Of a DNA stretch of 64,000 nt, positions 19,807 to 30,990 are shown in pieces. Every line of letters starts with the position of its first letter. Position 1 is the stretch's first letter. The notes under the pieces are model-generated. The model worked only from the letters and a program-made list of their open reading frames with translations. It was not told the origin of the DNA and did no database searches. Source of the DNA: Dryocosmus kuriphilus (taxonomy: Eukaryota > Arthropoda > Insecta > Hymenoptera > Cynipidae); assembly GCA_038277395.1 (NCBI GenBank), contig CM076196.1, positions 82,091,786-82,155,785 of the forward strand, in the 5' to 3' direction. The position numbers and the translations under genes were made by a program.

Positions 19807-21222
19807 TAACATTTCAGAAATTTGACGTTTTTTCCAGTTAGATTCAAAATCAAGAATTTTTGTATTTGTCCAATCAAATTCATGGTTGTGTGTGTTGCAA
19901 TGTACATTGATAACAGATTCATTTTTTTGTTGTTTTTGTATTCATTTATCCGTGTTTTTAACATTCTTTTTGTTTCCCCCACATAAGAGGCAGAGCAGTT
20001 CTTACAAGGAATTTTATAAACCACGTTGGTTTCTTCCCATTTTTTAGTATTATCCTTACCTAGTTTAATTACAGATGACAAAGAATGTTTCATCAAAGGA
20101 ATTGTAGCTATTTTGAATCTTTTTAGAAAATGGGAAGTTTTTCCAAAGAAGTTTTTTATAAATGGTAAACTGATTTTTGGTTGACGGGCCAATAATTGTT
20201 TTCGTGCAAAGTTATTTTGGATAGAACAATATTTCAATTTTAATTTACGAATTTTAGTTTGTTGGTTGATAAAACTTTTTGGATAATCATTATTTAACAA
20301 TACTTGGGTAATAATTTTTAAATTCTTAGCCTGAAATTGCTTGTGTGATAACATTATTGTCCTGTCAACAAGGTTGAATACAATGTTCTTTTTTACTTGG
20401 ATTAGATGACCTGAGAAATAGTTAATAGTTCTGCCTGATAAAGATGGTTTTTGGTACCAGTTTGTAATGATGTTGTTCTTATAACGTAAAAGAGAAATAT
20501 CTAAAAAGTTAATAGTATTATTTCCTTCTAGATCAAAAGTGAACTGCAAATTGACATTATAAGAATTAAAAATATGGGTAATTAACTGGATCTGATCCTT
20601 TTTAGCACATAAGATCGTGTCGTCCACATATCTATAATAGAAGGGTAGCTGTATGTTATATTTTTCTTTTAGTAATTTCAAACAACTATTTGCCAGGTCC
20701 TACATTACCATGCTTGCAAGTAATGGTGACATAGATGAACCCATTGGGGTTCCATGAATTTGTTGCTATATATTCTCATTAAAAATGAAATAAGTATTTT
20801 CGTAAAGAAATTTTATGCAATCTCTTGTCTCTTCGAAGGGAATTTTGCAATTAGAGTGAATATCATGAAATCTTCTATCCAGACTTTCCAACACCAACGA
20901 GTAAGGAACATTAGTAAATAACGAACTGACATCTAAAGACATAAATATGTGATCATTATCTATTTTTATGTTATTTAATTTTTCTTTTAAATCAAGGCTA
21001 TTTTTAATATTTGAATTGAGAGTTTTTTATACCTTTTTTTAGATCATTATATATAACTTTAGCTAAAATATAAGGCGGACTATTAATTAATGAGATTATA
21101 TGACGGAGTGGTATACCTTCTTTATGGATTTTCGGTAAACCATAACCTTTAGCTAGTGTAGTGTTAGTTAAAGTTAATTCATTATTATGATATTTAAATT
21201 GTAATAAGTTATCATCATTCAA
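19767..21222 (-). pseudogene. PLE reverse transcriptase and GIY-YIG endonuclease
   Basis: 21222-21004 has GYGLPKIHKEGIPLR, the PLE RT entry motif. 20950-20700, crossed by two in-frame stops, has SLDVSSLFTNVP and GTPMGSSMSP. 20681 onward holds YYRYVDDTI (catalytic YVDD, about 20622-20633) and NFLDISL. The endonuclease begins at YKIPCKNCSASYVGET (about 20020-19975), with the GIY-YIG variant and the Arg of LKTRINEY. The last ~14 codons before 19767 are mariner sequence, because the true frame is cut by the insertion at 19806. The enzyme copies RNA into the target and the endonuclease opens DNA. Confidence 0.8.
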
Positions 21223-21228
21223 GTTTTT

Positions 21229-21636
21229 TTAAATTTTTGAGGTAATCTCTTGTAATTTCTTAAGAGGATTATTTTTCAATTTCTTATAAGTGTTCGAATC
21301 TAGTAAAAGGCCGTACATTTTTTTTAAATAATCTGTTTTGTTCATACAAACTGTTAAGTTTCCTTTATCTGCAGTTGTAAAAAAAATATCAGAATTGTTT
21401 TGGATAAAGGATTTTGTTGTTTTTAATTTTTTAGCAAAAGATCTTTCTTCGACAGAGATATGATTGTCATTATTCATGTTATTACAAACATTATTCGTCA
21501 CATTGTATCTTATTTCATTTTTAATGGAATCGTTTTTGTCTAATGATTGTAGTGAAGTTTCTAAATTCTTAATAGAAACAATCGCATCTTTCGTAGAAAA
21601 TTTCGACGGTATGTAGTGATTCGGACCCAGAGACAC
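21229..21636 (-). pseudogene. PLE N-terminal domain
   Basis: Starts with a SLGPNHYIPSK motif near residue 2, followed by an N/K-rich helix region and TTADKGNLTVCMNKTDY near residues 87-103. These are the conserved segments before the PLE RT fingers. The reading frame upstream of the ATG is closed, so the original start may lie elsewhere. It ends in a stop at 21229, just before the RT fragment. Confidence 0.7.
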
Positions 21637-21660
21637 ACTGTATCAATAACCTCTATCGGA

Positions 21661-24600
21661 ATTTGTTTATCTGATAGGTTTCTGAACCAAGGGGGAGGTA
21701 GACTTTGTTTTTATTTTCTGAGATCTGTATTTAATAGTTCTTCTCATTTTACCTAACTGTCAGCTAATCTTTACTCACTAGTATTATTATTTCTTACTGA
21801 ATAGCCAATTAAATAATAATAATGCATTTTTCTGCTTAATTACTATATTCACATCAAATATTACCTGTTTCATTTTACATGACTGAATATGAAACTTTAA
21901 CAAAATGCAACTATGTCCTCGGTTTACCTGACTAAATTGTGTAACATTTACTTCATACATTTTCTCCGTGTAAAATCCAACGTTTATTTAAAAGATCTTT
22001 AAATTCTTGTTTTTATCGAGTGGATTTTTATTTTAGCACACTTTAACGAGCAATCTACTAGCACAGTTTTTCAACTAATATCCTGGCTAATATTTAACAA
22101 TAATGTTGACTGATAATAATTATTCACGGATTTCATAATTAATAATGCAATCTTTCAGTTTATCAAACATGTGCAATAAGAAAAAATAACCTGCGAAGTT
22201 TAAATATCTTATAGCTTTCTCATGTCCGGATTGCTTCACGAGACTTGAAGTATTTCATATAATAAAAATGTCTAATTTCTGTATTCGATATAAATTTAAA
22301 ATCCAGTGGAAAGAAATAAACATATCTAAAACTCAAATATTTATTGAGAAAGTGTTATTAATAATTTATCGTTAAATTTTTATGGTAATCGATTGAATTG
22401 ATGAGATTTTGCCTGAGTTTAGAAAAGAAAACAATTTTGTGATTACATATAGGAAAGAGTGCCATAATAAGTTTATCACTTACTTGTCGCTAATAAATTA
22501 AAAAATTTTTTAAATATGTTTTCTGCATGGCGAAGTAACTTTTATCCCCTGGTAATTTTACAATTTTTACTGAGATAAACTTTTTGTGAATTACTCTTTT
22601 TTTTGTTCTTTGTGACTTTAAAAATCTCCACAGAAGGAGTCTTCTAATTTTGAGGAATAAAGTAATTCATATGTTTTTATTGTCAGTGTCATGTGTCACC
22701 ATCTGAATAATAAGTGAAAGGTTAGATTTGTTTGTTGAATTGATTTTTTTTATGTTGGTAGGATTGAGCGTTATGAACTAAAAAGTCAGAAACAAATGGT
22801 ATACCAATGCGTACTTTCCCTATACCTAATAATAATGATAAAAACACGGCAGAGGTTGGAGCCAACGTATTTTTGATAAAATAATTAAAAATATTGTTTG
22901 TATTAATAGAAAAACATTACAAGGTAATAATGCTGAATTGTTATTTGGTGATGTCAAGAGAAATATCTACCAATTAGCACTATGCCTACTGTAAAAAACG
23001 ATTATCCAGATAGTGGTCCAAGACCCTCATCTGGATAAAAGTGCACTGGTTCTGAAAAAGATTAATTATGGACACACATATTTGATTTAATTTATGTTAC
23101 GATGCCATTATTGTTTAAACGAATGTTTTATCTTCAGTTGGGTACGATTAAAATGTTTAAGTATTATGAAGTCAACACTTCTCTTATCCAGTTCTGAGCA
23201 CTCTCCCCTACATAAGTACGCAAAGAAAAAGAAAAATCTTTGAAGAAAAATAGTGAAATAAATACGTAACGTTTTTAGAATAAATCAAGGTATTGAAAAA
23301 TTCGAATGTCATCAAGGATTTTGGATTAACTTTGTTTACTGAAAACCAGTGGGTAGCTTATACAATACCAATCTGATGGTCCGCGTTAATAATATGCAAA
23401 TTACAACTCTCGGATGTGCTTTACACAGTGGCCACCATCAGTTTGTCAACAGATGGTGTCACTGTTTCATGTGGTTTTGTTGCATACATTGCACCTTTTT
23501 GATATACGCAAATATGTAGCAGCACGTTTCCCCATATAATAATTATAATTTCCGCTATATAGAAAATTATTGTAACCTTAGTCAGTCTCCTTTATAGAAG
23601 ACGTAAAATTTAACAATATTCACATCGCTATTTACCTATAATTTCTCACATTATTAAATATTTCAAATTTTGAAGATCTCCATATGGGTAATAATGGGAA
23701 TAATTATATTTACCAGCTGCATTTAATTTTAAATATTTTAGACGCAGTACATTAATTAAAGCTCACACCTGAAGCTTAAATCCCCAAGTTACTCATCTCT
23801 TTTAATTCAGCCATACCGTAGGTAACTTGCATTTAATGAGACTTAATTATTAACGCTTCATAATTTGTTGAATATTTCATAACTGAATACGCGAAGTGTG
23901 AAGTAAGTAAATTGAATGAGTTTGTAACAGAACTCGCTGAATGAAATTACCCTTAAAAAAACTAAAGCATTAAATACGGTTCTGTAAGAATAATAGAAAT
24001 ATAATTGTAAACAATTCTAAAGAATTGAATGCTCTAATATTTTAAAATCTGTGAAAATTAAAAACTAAAAATCTAACGAATTTTATTGTTTTGGGAAAAT
24101 TGTTTTGATCAATCAAATAATTGTAACTATACCTTTTATAAATAGTCAGTTTAAGATATAAAATTAGGCAGAAATTTGAACCAAACTCTTGTCACTCGCT
24201 ACCAAAAGTTATTAAAGACTTATATATCATGCTAGAAAAAAGAATTCTTAGAAAATAGAAAAACTTTGAAGGGAATTCTGGTATTTTATTCTTAAGATTG
24301 ATGCCATATAGAATGACCATAACTCATAAATGTTAAGAGTAGGCACTAAAGATAAGTCACGTGCATGCGATAGCGTGTTACAAACTTAGGAGGCCAAAAT
24401 ATGAAGGATGTAACTATGATCTGATATCATAGATCCTAGGGGAAACAGTATGGCTCAATTTCGACAGGTTCTGTGAACAAATAATATTGATTCCATGAAA
24501 AGTTCAAATGTCAATAAAAGAACTCTTTCTTTATCTGATATAACAATTATATTTTCAGTGGAAAAGAATTAAGGACAAATAACACCACATTTACTGTTTA

Positions 24601-25532
24601 ATGGAATTATTTATTGAGAAACAGAAAATTTGCAACTAACATTATGAAAACCAATATTCTATATAAATAATTCAATCAATAGTATCTTCTTTTGTTAAAA
24701 AACGATACTTCTTAAATTACTAAAATATGAAAGGTTCTTTGTCAAAAACTTGACAATATTGCAAACCCAATATATAAATATAGAGTTTTTTATTTCAAAA
24801 TTCAGCGAAAATCAAATCTGAGAGAAGGGAATTTTATTCTATTTGATATCATTTGATATTTTATTACGACTACTCAGCAGTTCTATAAAAAGTAATTACA
24901 GGGGTTGTATATAATAAAATTTTCTTTGTGAAAATTATCGGCGTCATGCACTTGTTATTTCTTATGTTATTATGTTAATTCTATAAGAAAATATTGTTAA
25001 AATAATTAGGATTTCAATATGTTTGTTATAATTATTAATTAATTATTCGGTGTCTACACTTTAGCCGTTTCTAAAATCGATTTGAAAATACTAAAGATAA
25101 ACAAATTTTAAAAAAAAAAATAAAAAATTATCAGTTCTTCAAACAACTCAAATGAATTGACCTCAGCAGATGAACGTAAAAGAATATAAAAGGAACGTTT
25201 ATCTGCAATGGAAAATCCATTTGAAAAGCCATACAAAATCCTTTTCGTTGACTCAAGAATTTTTTTAATTCAAGAGGCATAACCCAGAAAAACGTATTGT
25301 CCAAGAAATTGAAAGTTGGTGTTTTAAATTTGAATTAAATATAAAAAAATTCATTTAAAAATCAACAAAATATAATAAAAATCTATGGATACTGTTATAT
25401 TTCTAACCGCGCATTAACATTTTTAAATATGACTGTCTGAAAAGTGTTTCATTAATCCAGAGCTCCAAATTCAATTTAATTGCACAGGACCACAACAAGA
25501 AAATATTATTCTTAAACGGGAATGGGATTAGC
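21661..25532. other. Long AT-rich stretch without recognisable genes
   Basis: About 3.9 kb with no open frame of note, no TIR I could pair apart from the weak CACGGAGAAAAT motif at 21959-21970, and no tandem structure. A short imperfect hairpin occurs at about 23001-23038 (TTATCCAGAT versus ATCTGGATAA). Confidence 0.5.
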
Positions 25533-26176
25533 CATTTCCCGTAGATTTTTATAGTCACTGAATCCGAATCTGAAAGCGAAATTTTGCTATCACGTCAGGT
25601 TTTTGTCAAAATTGAGGTCAAATATTAAAGAAGCGCGTTTTGACTATTTTTGAAATAGCATAGCAGGCAAAAAAACGAACGTGTTAGAAACTTCTAATAG
25701 AGCTCAAATTAAAGCTTGAACCTTTTACTTATTTCAAGTGCATCATGATGTAAAAAATTTGCTACAGGCTATCGCAAATGGTGACCCATTTTCGTCGCGC
25801 GCGTACGCTTGTCACTTCTGACCTTACACTGCCCGAGGAGTTCTAGGATGGCACATACAGACAAGCTTCTAAATTTAATTTTTCGTCTGATTTGTTGTAT
25901 GTTGGAACAATAATAGGTGATTCTTGTAGATTTGGGTCCCTGATTTTGGGTACCATCCCAGACCTCGTCGGGCAGTGTAAGGTCGTGGTGACGAACGTGC
26001 GCGTGCGGCGAAAATGGGCAGAAGATTCAAGCTTTCATTTGAGCCCTATTCAATATCTGATATATATCAAAAAACGCGTTTTTAAAAATTTGACCTCAAT
26101 TTTCTCAAAAACCTGACGTGATAGAAAGATTTTGCTTTCAGATTCTGATTCAGCGACCAAAAATCTACGGGAAATG
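25533..26176. mobile_element. Fold-back/MITE-like long inverted repeat
   Basis: The left arm (25533-25851) and right arm (25951-26176) are inverted copies. Both contain CATTTCCCGTAGATTTTT at the outer end, then CACGTCAGGTTTTTG, GAGGTCAAAT, and ACCTTACACTGCCCGA at the inner end. The left arm carries about 90 bp of extra sequence. The spacer is about 100 bp. No transposase is present, so it is a non-autonomous fold-back element. Identity by eye is roughly three quarters to four fifths, so it is old. Confidence 0.75.
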
Positions 26177-26265
26177 TCTACTCTCGTTCCAACATGCGAC
26201 CAGATTTTTTGTTGTGATCGTGTATTGTTAATGAATAATATTTAGTATTTTGGCAGAAAAACATA

Positions 26266-27586
26266 CACGAGGTGTGATCAAAAAGTATGGTGACTTTTTG
26301 AATTTCGCGGGATGCGTAAAGTCGCGATATTCGTTTTTTTTCTTATGTTGGTACACTCGTCCCAAACATATGTGCACAGTTTCAGCTATATAGAATTTTT
26401 TGTTCGTTTGTAAGAGGCATGAAGGTTAGAAGTGTTTTGCGTGCTCGGCCATTTTCTGCTGTCGAAAAAAATGGATCAAAGAATTTGCATCTAATTTTGT
26501 GTAAAAAATGGAATTAAGTGTTCCAGAACACTTGAAATATTGACAGTGGCATACGGTGAGTGTACTCTGAGTAAAAAAAATGTTTATAAGTGGTACAAGC
26601 TCTTTCGGGAAGATCGAGAAGATGTTAATGACGAAGCTTGCCCTGGACGTCCCAGCACGTCAAAAACTGATGAAAACGTTGAAGAAGTGAAGAAAATAGT
26701 GTTGGCGAATCGTCTAATTACCATTAGAGAAGTTGCTGATGATGTCGGCATCTCGTTTGGCTCGTGCCAAGCAATTTTAGTGGATATTTTGGGCATGAGA
26801 CGTGTCTCAGCGAAGTTTGTTCCGAAAAATTGCTTTTTGACCAAAAGAACCGTCGCGTGAGCATCGCTCTGGAGCTGTTGAATGACGTCAACGGCGACCC
26901 AGACTTGCTCAAAAGGATCATAACAGGTGATGAAACATGGGTATATGGTTATGACGTCGAAACTAAGACTCAATCGTCGCAGTGGAAGGATTCTGGATCA
27001 CCAAGACCAAAATAAGCACGCCAAGTTCGATCAAATGTCAAGGTTTTGCTTACCGTTTTCTTCGATTATCATGGCGTAGTGCATCAGGAGTTCTTACCAC
27101 AAGTTCATACAGTTAATAAAGAGTATTAACTTGAAGTTATGCGCCGTTTGCGTGAAGCAGTACGAAAAAAAACGTCCGGAATTATGGAGAAACCAGTCAT
27201 GGTTATTGCACCACGATAATGCGCCAGCTCACACGTCATTGCTTGTTCGTAATTTTTTGGCCAATAACAACACCATAATCATGCCTCAGCCACCGTATTC
27301 ACCAGATTTGGCTCCCTGCGACTTTTTCCTGTTTCCAAAACTGTAAGGACCCATGAAAGGACGGCATTTTGCGACGATTGAGGAGATGAAGACCGCATCG
27401 CTGGAAGAGCTGAAGGCTATACCAAAAAGTGCTTATCAGAAATGCTTTAAGGATTGGAAAAAGCGCTGGCATAAATGTATTATATCTGAGGGGGATTACT
27501 TTGAAGGGGACAACATCAATATTGATGAATAAATAAATATTTTTTGATAAAAATAAAAAGTTACCTTACTTTTTGATCACACCTCA
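26266..27586 (+). mobile_element. Mariner element, full length
   Basis: The TIRs contain GAGGTGTGATCAAAAAGTA and run from 26266 on the left and, inverted, to 27586 on the right, with TA at 26264-26265 and 27587-27588. The length of 1.32 kb is typical for mariner. All transposase regions are present in order but broken by stops. Confidence 0.92.
26470..27531 (+). pseudogene. Mariner transposase (SETMAR-like), inactivated
   Basis: Starting at MDQRI (26470) the frame meets a stop after five or six codons. It continues through the helix-turn-helix region (KNVYKWYKLFRED), the GRPSTS linker and VPKNC. A frameshift near 26825 leads to KRIITGDETWVYGYD (first Asp), LLHHDNAPAHTS (second) and PPYSPDLAPCDFFLF (third), a DD34D arrangement. 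Stops interrupt at about 27013, 27127 and 27343. The end reads EGDYFEGDNINIDE before TAA. All three catalytic Asp are retained despite at least four nonsense codons and one frameshift. The active enzyme would cut and paste DNA at TA sites. Confidence 0.88.
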
Positions 27587-27639
27587 TACACTGAAGAGAA
27601 GCCAAAACTTCAGAATTTCGCGTTCTATTTGATACTTAT

Positions 27640-27735
27640 CCGCATCGGGATTTGAACCCACGATAACGAGGCTACTCAAGGTACATATATTTAAATACAA
27701 GCCAAGTAGGTTATCATCTGAGCCAGGCTACCTCC
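27640..27735 (-). ncRNA. tRNA-like / SINE head
   Basis: On the minus strand a box-A-like TGGCTCAGATGATAA (27725-27711) is followed about 55 bases later by a box-B GGTTCAAATCC (27658-27648). The gap is longer than in a standard tRNA, and I could not fold a clean cloverleaf. A tRNA-derived SINE head is more likely than a functional tRNA. A related segment lies at 36385-36475. Confidence 0.5.
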
Positions 27736-27756
27736 AGTCATTAATTTTCTTATATC

Positions 27757-28642
27757 TGGGTGATTCTCAATGTTGCACAAAATTCTAAATCCCTGGTGTT
27801 ACAAAAAAAAAAACGGGTTTCTCGTAGACATGAATTTACTCTGAAAGAGTAATTTATCTGCCCAAAAATAAGGACCACTTATTAGTGTTGCTCCCAATAT
27901 TAAAGTTTATTTTTAAAATTAGTTCCAGCAGCCAAAACGTCTCCGACTGGCATGTCCGGGGTGCAGTTTCTAAAATGAAAGATAATTTTTCTATCAAAAT
28001 CAAATGATCAATATACTTATTTTTGACGTCTTAATATTGCCTCAGTTATTGTCTTTAATAAAATCAAAATATTAATCTTAAAAAAATAGTCACTCCTTTT
28101 TTCACGCTCGTTAAATGTTGTCCCCAGTTTTGTGCGTCATCGATTGGCACATCTGTAAAAAGTAGTTATTTTTTAAAAGAGCGTCTAAGAATTGGCAATA
28201 TATTAGGATTAATGCATTCAAATAACTTCAATTTTGTAAGGCTTGTCAAATTTCGAATTTGATAAGGGTAAAAGTAATACTTACAATAAATTCGTAATAA
28301 TTTTAGCTAACGTTATCGAATAGTGTATAATCGTGTGGAGCTAGCGGAGACTAATTTAAAGAATATCGATAATAGCGTAAATCATTTTTCAATTTTTTAT
28401 AAAATTGATATTCTTTTTGCGTCATTGATTGGCAAAGCGTCATCAGCTGGTCCTATAAAGGGCCAATAATGGTCTCCTTCTTCGAAGTTAAAAATTCTTG
28501 TATTTTTTCCCGCCCGTTATGAAAATTAAATAATTGTTTACTCTTTAACATCATAAGTAGGTACTTTTCATTTTATTTTATATTGCGAAAATTTTTTTAA
28601 AAATTGCTATGCTTAAGGTTGCCCTACTCAGAGAATCACCCA
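27757..28642. mobile_element. TIR element, non-autonomous (~0.89 kb)
   Basis: TGGGTGATTCTC at 27757-27768 is mirrored by GAGAATCACCCA at 28631-28642. The interior shows repeated GCGTCATYGATTGGCA words (about 28134 and 28419) but no transposase. A target duplication is not obvious. The TIR is short, so confidence is moderate. Confidence 0.45.
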
Positions 28643-28920
28643 TCTATACTAAAATGAAGCTTGCAAAAACTCTTATTTAATAAAAGGCCATTAATTTATA
28701 ATTAATATCTGTAAATAATTAGAGTAAAAATGTATAGTTGCTTTACCTTATACCAACAAAAGGAAAATACCCCAGCACAGTTTACAGACATTTTTTCAAC
28801 TGTTAGCCACCATTATCCGGACCATTGAACCTTTATAACTTTCTCTTTCATTCAGCTTGCAATCGAAAGAGTCGTTTAAATCGATTCCATTGTCGGCACC
28901 AATAGGCTCAAACAGATGAC
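28643..28920. other. Spacer carrying the left target-site repeat
   Basis: No gene is seen. The last 13 bases (28908-28920, TCAAACAGATGAC) recur directly at 30978-30990 and bracket the PLE palindrome. Confidence 0.6.
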
Positions 28921-29021
28921 TAGGTGATGTTATTGGATGTCGACCAGGTAATAAATTAATTAACTAAAGATGTAGTGCTTTTGTCGGTATACTGGTCCAA
29001 TTTATTAAAATGAAACTTAAC

Positions 29022-29051
29022 GTTTCGCCCTTCTACGAAGGGCCTCTTCAG
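29022..29051 (-). ncRNA. Hammerhead ribozyme core, left arm
   Basis: Mirror copy of the motif at 30890-30919: CTGAAGA, a 7-bp helix II and GAAAC on the minus strand, downstream of the GIY-YIG fragment. Helix I and helix III partners were not confidently paired by eye. Confidence 0.6.
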
Positions 29052-29601
29052 ATATATAATTACAGTACGTAGCCTAAACACAGAATACACAAAAAATGCC
29101 ACATTGTTTCTATAACAAAACGAAAAGATTTTTATGTAAATTTCTTTTTACCATATTCATTCATTGAAAAAACGTCATCATCAATGTTTGGAGTAATCCC
29201 ATTTCGGTCAGCCAATTGTAGCCGAAAAATTAAAATTTAATTAAAATTGGAGTCAAAATATTAAAATTGGAGTCAACATATTAAAATTGAACTTCGCATC
29301 CTGCTGACCATCACATCAGCCTTCGCGCCAAACAATAACGAGTGACACTTTTAGGGAACATAGACATAACATACACAAGGCGGTTATAGAAGCGACTCGG
29401 TTCAATTCAACCGGTATAGAGAGCGCGTATTATACATTCTACGTCATACATGAGATAGAGAATCTGAATCTCTCTTGCTATCTTAAATTAAATATATGAA
29501 CATCTATAAAATAAGATAACATTATCATTTACAATAAAATAGTTATCTGAGTAAATATTTAGTCAAAGATGGTGTTCATGATTTAAATTCAAAAATTAAA
29601 T

Positions 29602-29959
29602 TCAGATAATATTAGTATTTTTAATCAGATTTAAATATATACCACTTAGACCTTCTATGTCAGTTCTTTTGTTCACAGAAAAACTATTCCTTGCTATATG
29701 GAACATTTCCCTAAAAAGTCTTCGTTTTTTATTTACCTCAACACCTAGTACATTAATATTTTCGAAGTCAAAATGATGATGTTTTGTATGTGAGTGATAA
29801 ACTAATGCCGTGTTTCTATCGTCATGTTTGCAATCATTTTTGTGTTCACTCATTCTCGTATCAATGTTTCTTTCAGATTGTCCAATGTAAACACATTCAC
29901 AACCTAAACATTTAACACCATAGATTGTATGTGTTTTTAAACCCTTTTTTAACCGATCT
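29602..29959 (-). pseudogene. PLE-2 GIY-YIG C-terminal fragment, left arm
   Basis: The frame is open from the central spacer outward to a stop at 29602. It starts at RLKKGLKTHTIYGVKC, passes CVYIGQSERNIDTRMSEHKND (GIY-YIG second motif and conserved Arg) and ends RTDIEGL...YLNLIKN. An internal ATG at 29853 would give 83 residues. The RT and N-terminal parts are absent. The coding part of this endonuclease fragment carries no internal stop. Confidence 0.75.
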
Positions 29960-29981
29960 TTACCATTGTTAAAACATCACA

Positions 29982-30339
29982 AGATCGGTTAAAAAAGGGT
30001 TTAAAAACACATACAATCTATGGTGTTAAATGTTTAGGTTGTGAATGTGTTTACATTGGACAATCTGAAAGAAACATTGATACGAGAATGAGTGAACACA
30101 AAAATGATTGCAAACATGACGATAGAAACACGGCATTAGTTTATCACTCACATACAAAACATCATCATTTTGACTTCGAAAATATTAATGTACTAGGTGT
30201 TGAGGTAAATAAAAAACGAAGACTTTTTAGGGAAATGTTCCATATAGCAAGGAATAGTTTTTCTGTGAACAAAAGAACTGACATAGAAGGTCTAAGTGGT
30301 ATATATTTAAATCTGATTAAAAATACTAATATTATCTGA
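29982..30339 (+). pseudogene. PLE-2 GIY-YIG C-terminal fragment, right arm
   Basis: An exact mirror image of the left-arm fragment, read outward on the plus strand. It includes the same CVYIGQSERN motif and the same truncation point beside the 20-bp spacer. Its internal ATG is at 30088. That both copies start at the same residue suggests one truncated copy was duplicated in inverted form rather than two independent insertions. Confidence 0.75.
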
Positions 30340-30889
30340 ATTTAATTTTTGAATTTAAATCATGAACACCATCTTTGACTAAATATTTACTCAGATAACT
30401 ATTTTATTGTAAATGATAATGTTATCTTATTTTATAGATGTTCATATATTTAATTTAAGATAGCAAGAGAGATTCAGATTCTCTATCTCATGTATGACGT
30501 AGAATGTATAATACGCGCTCTCTATACCGGTTGAATTGAACCGAGTCGCTTCTATAACCGCCTTGTGTATGTTATGTCTATGTTCCCTAAAAGTGTCACT
30601 CGTTATTGTTTGGCGCGAAGGCTGATGTGATGGTCAGCAGGATGCGAAGTTCAATTTTAATATGTTGACTCCAATTTTAATATTTTGACTCCAATTTTAA
30701 TTAAATTTTAATTTTTCGGCTACAATTGGCTGACCGAAATGGGATTACTCCAAACATTGATGATGACGTTTTTTCAATGAATGAATATGGTAAAAAGAAA
30801 TTTACATAAAAATCTTTTCGTTTTGTTATAGAAACAATGTGGCATTTTTTGTGTATTCTGTGTTTAGGCTACGTACTGTAATTATATAT

Positions 30890-30919
30890 CTGAAGAGGCC
30901 CTTCGTAGAAGGGCGAAAC
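30890..30919 (+). ncRNA. Hammerhead ribozyme core, right arm
   Basis: CTGAAGA (30890-30896) is followed by a perfect helix II, GCCCTTC / GAAGGGC (30898-30904 with 30908-30914, loop GTA), and GAAAC (30915-30919). This fits the conserved CUGANGA...GAAA core. Type I hammerheads with minimal helix III are known from PLE terminal repeats, where they process element RNA. I could not place the cleavage triplet or helix I with certainty. Confidence 0.65.
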
Positions 30920-30990
30920 GTTAAGTTTCATTTTAATAAATTGGACCAGTATACCGACAAAAGCACTACATCTTTAGTCAAACAGATGAC

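Larger units (their letters stand above)
18440..21660 (-). mobile_element. Penelope-like element (PLE-1), interrupted
   Basis: The minus-strand order is an N-terminal domain (21636-21229), RT (21222-19980), GIY-YIG endonuclease (about 20040-19810, continuing at 18878-18783 beyond a mariner insertion) and a 3' region with a hammerhead-like core (18475-18444). RT and GIY-YIG in one ORF is diagnostic of PLEs. In-frame stops near 21222, 20766 and 20699 and the mariner insertion show the copy is dead. The 5' end is unclear, because homology fades near 21650. Confidence 0.85.
28921..30977. mobile_element. Inverted head-to-head pair of truncated PLEs (PLE-2)
   Basis: 28963-29960 and 29981-30978 are inverted copies that matched exactly in every block I compared. 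They surround a 20-bp spacer, making a ~2.0-kb palindrome. Each arm encodes the same C-terminal GIY-YIG fragment followed by a 3' region with a hammerhead core. Both copies are 5'-truncated at the same base. A 13-bp direct repeat (TCAAACAGATGAC at 28908-28920 and 30978-30990) flanks the whole unit, with 42 bp of non-palindromic sequence at the left edge. This is consistent with one insertion event. An assembly fold-back cannot be excluded. Confidence 0.85.

Noticed and set aside
27640..27735. Functional tRNA gene
   Set aside because: Boxes A and B are too far apart and no complete cloverleaf could be drawn. A related copy elsewhere suggests a SINE.
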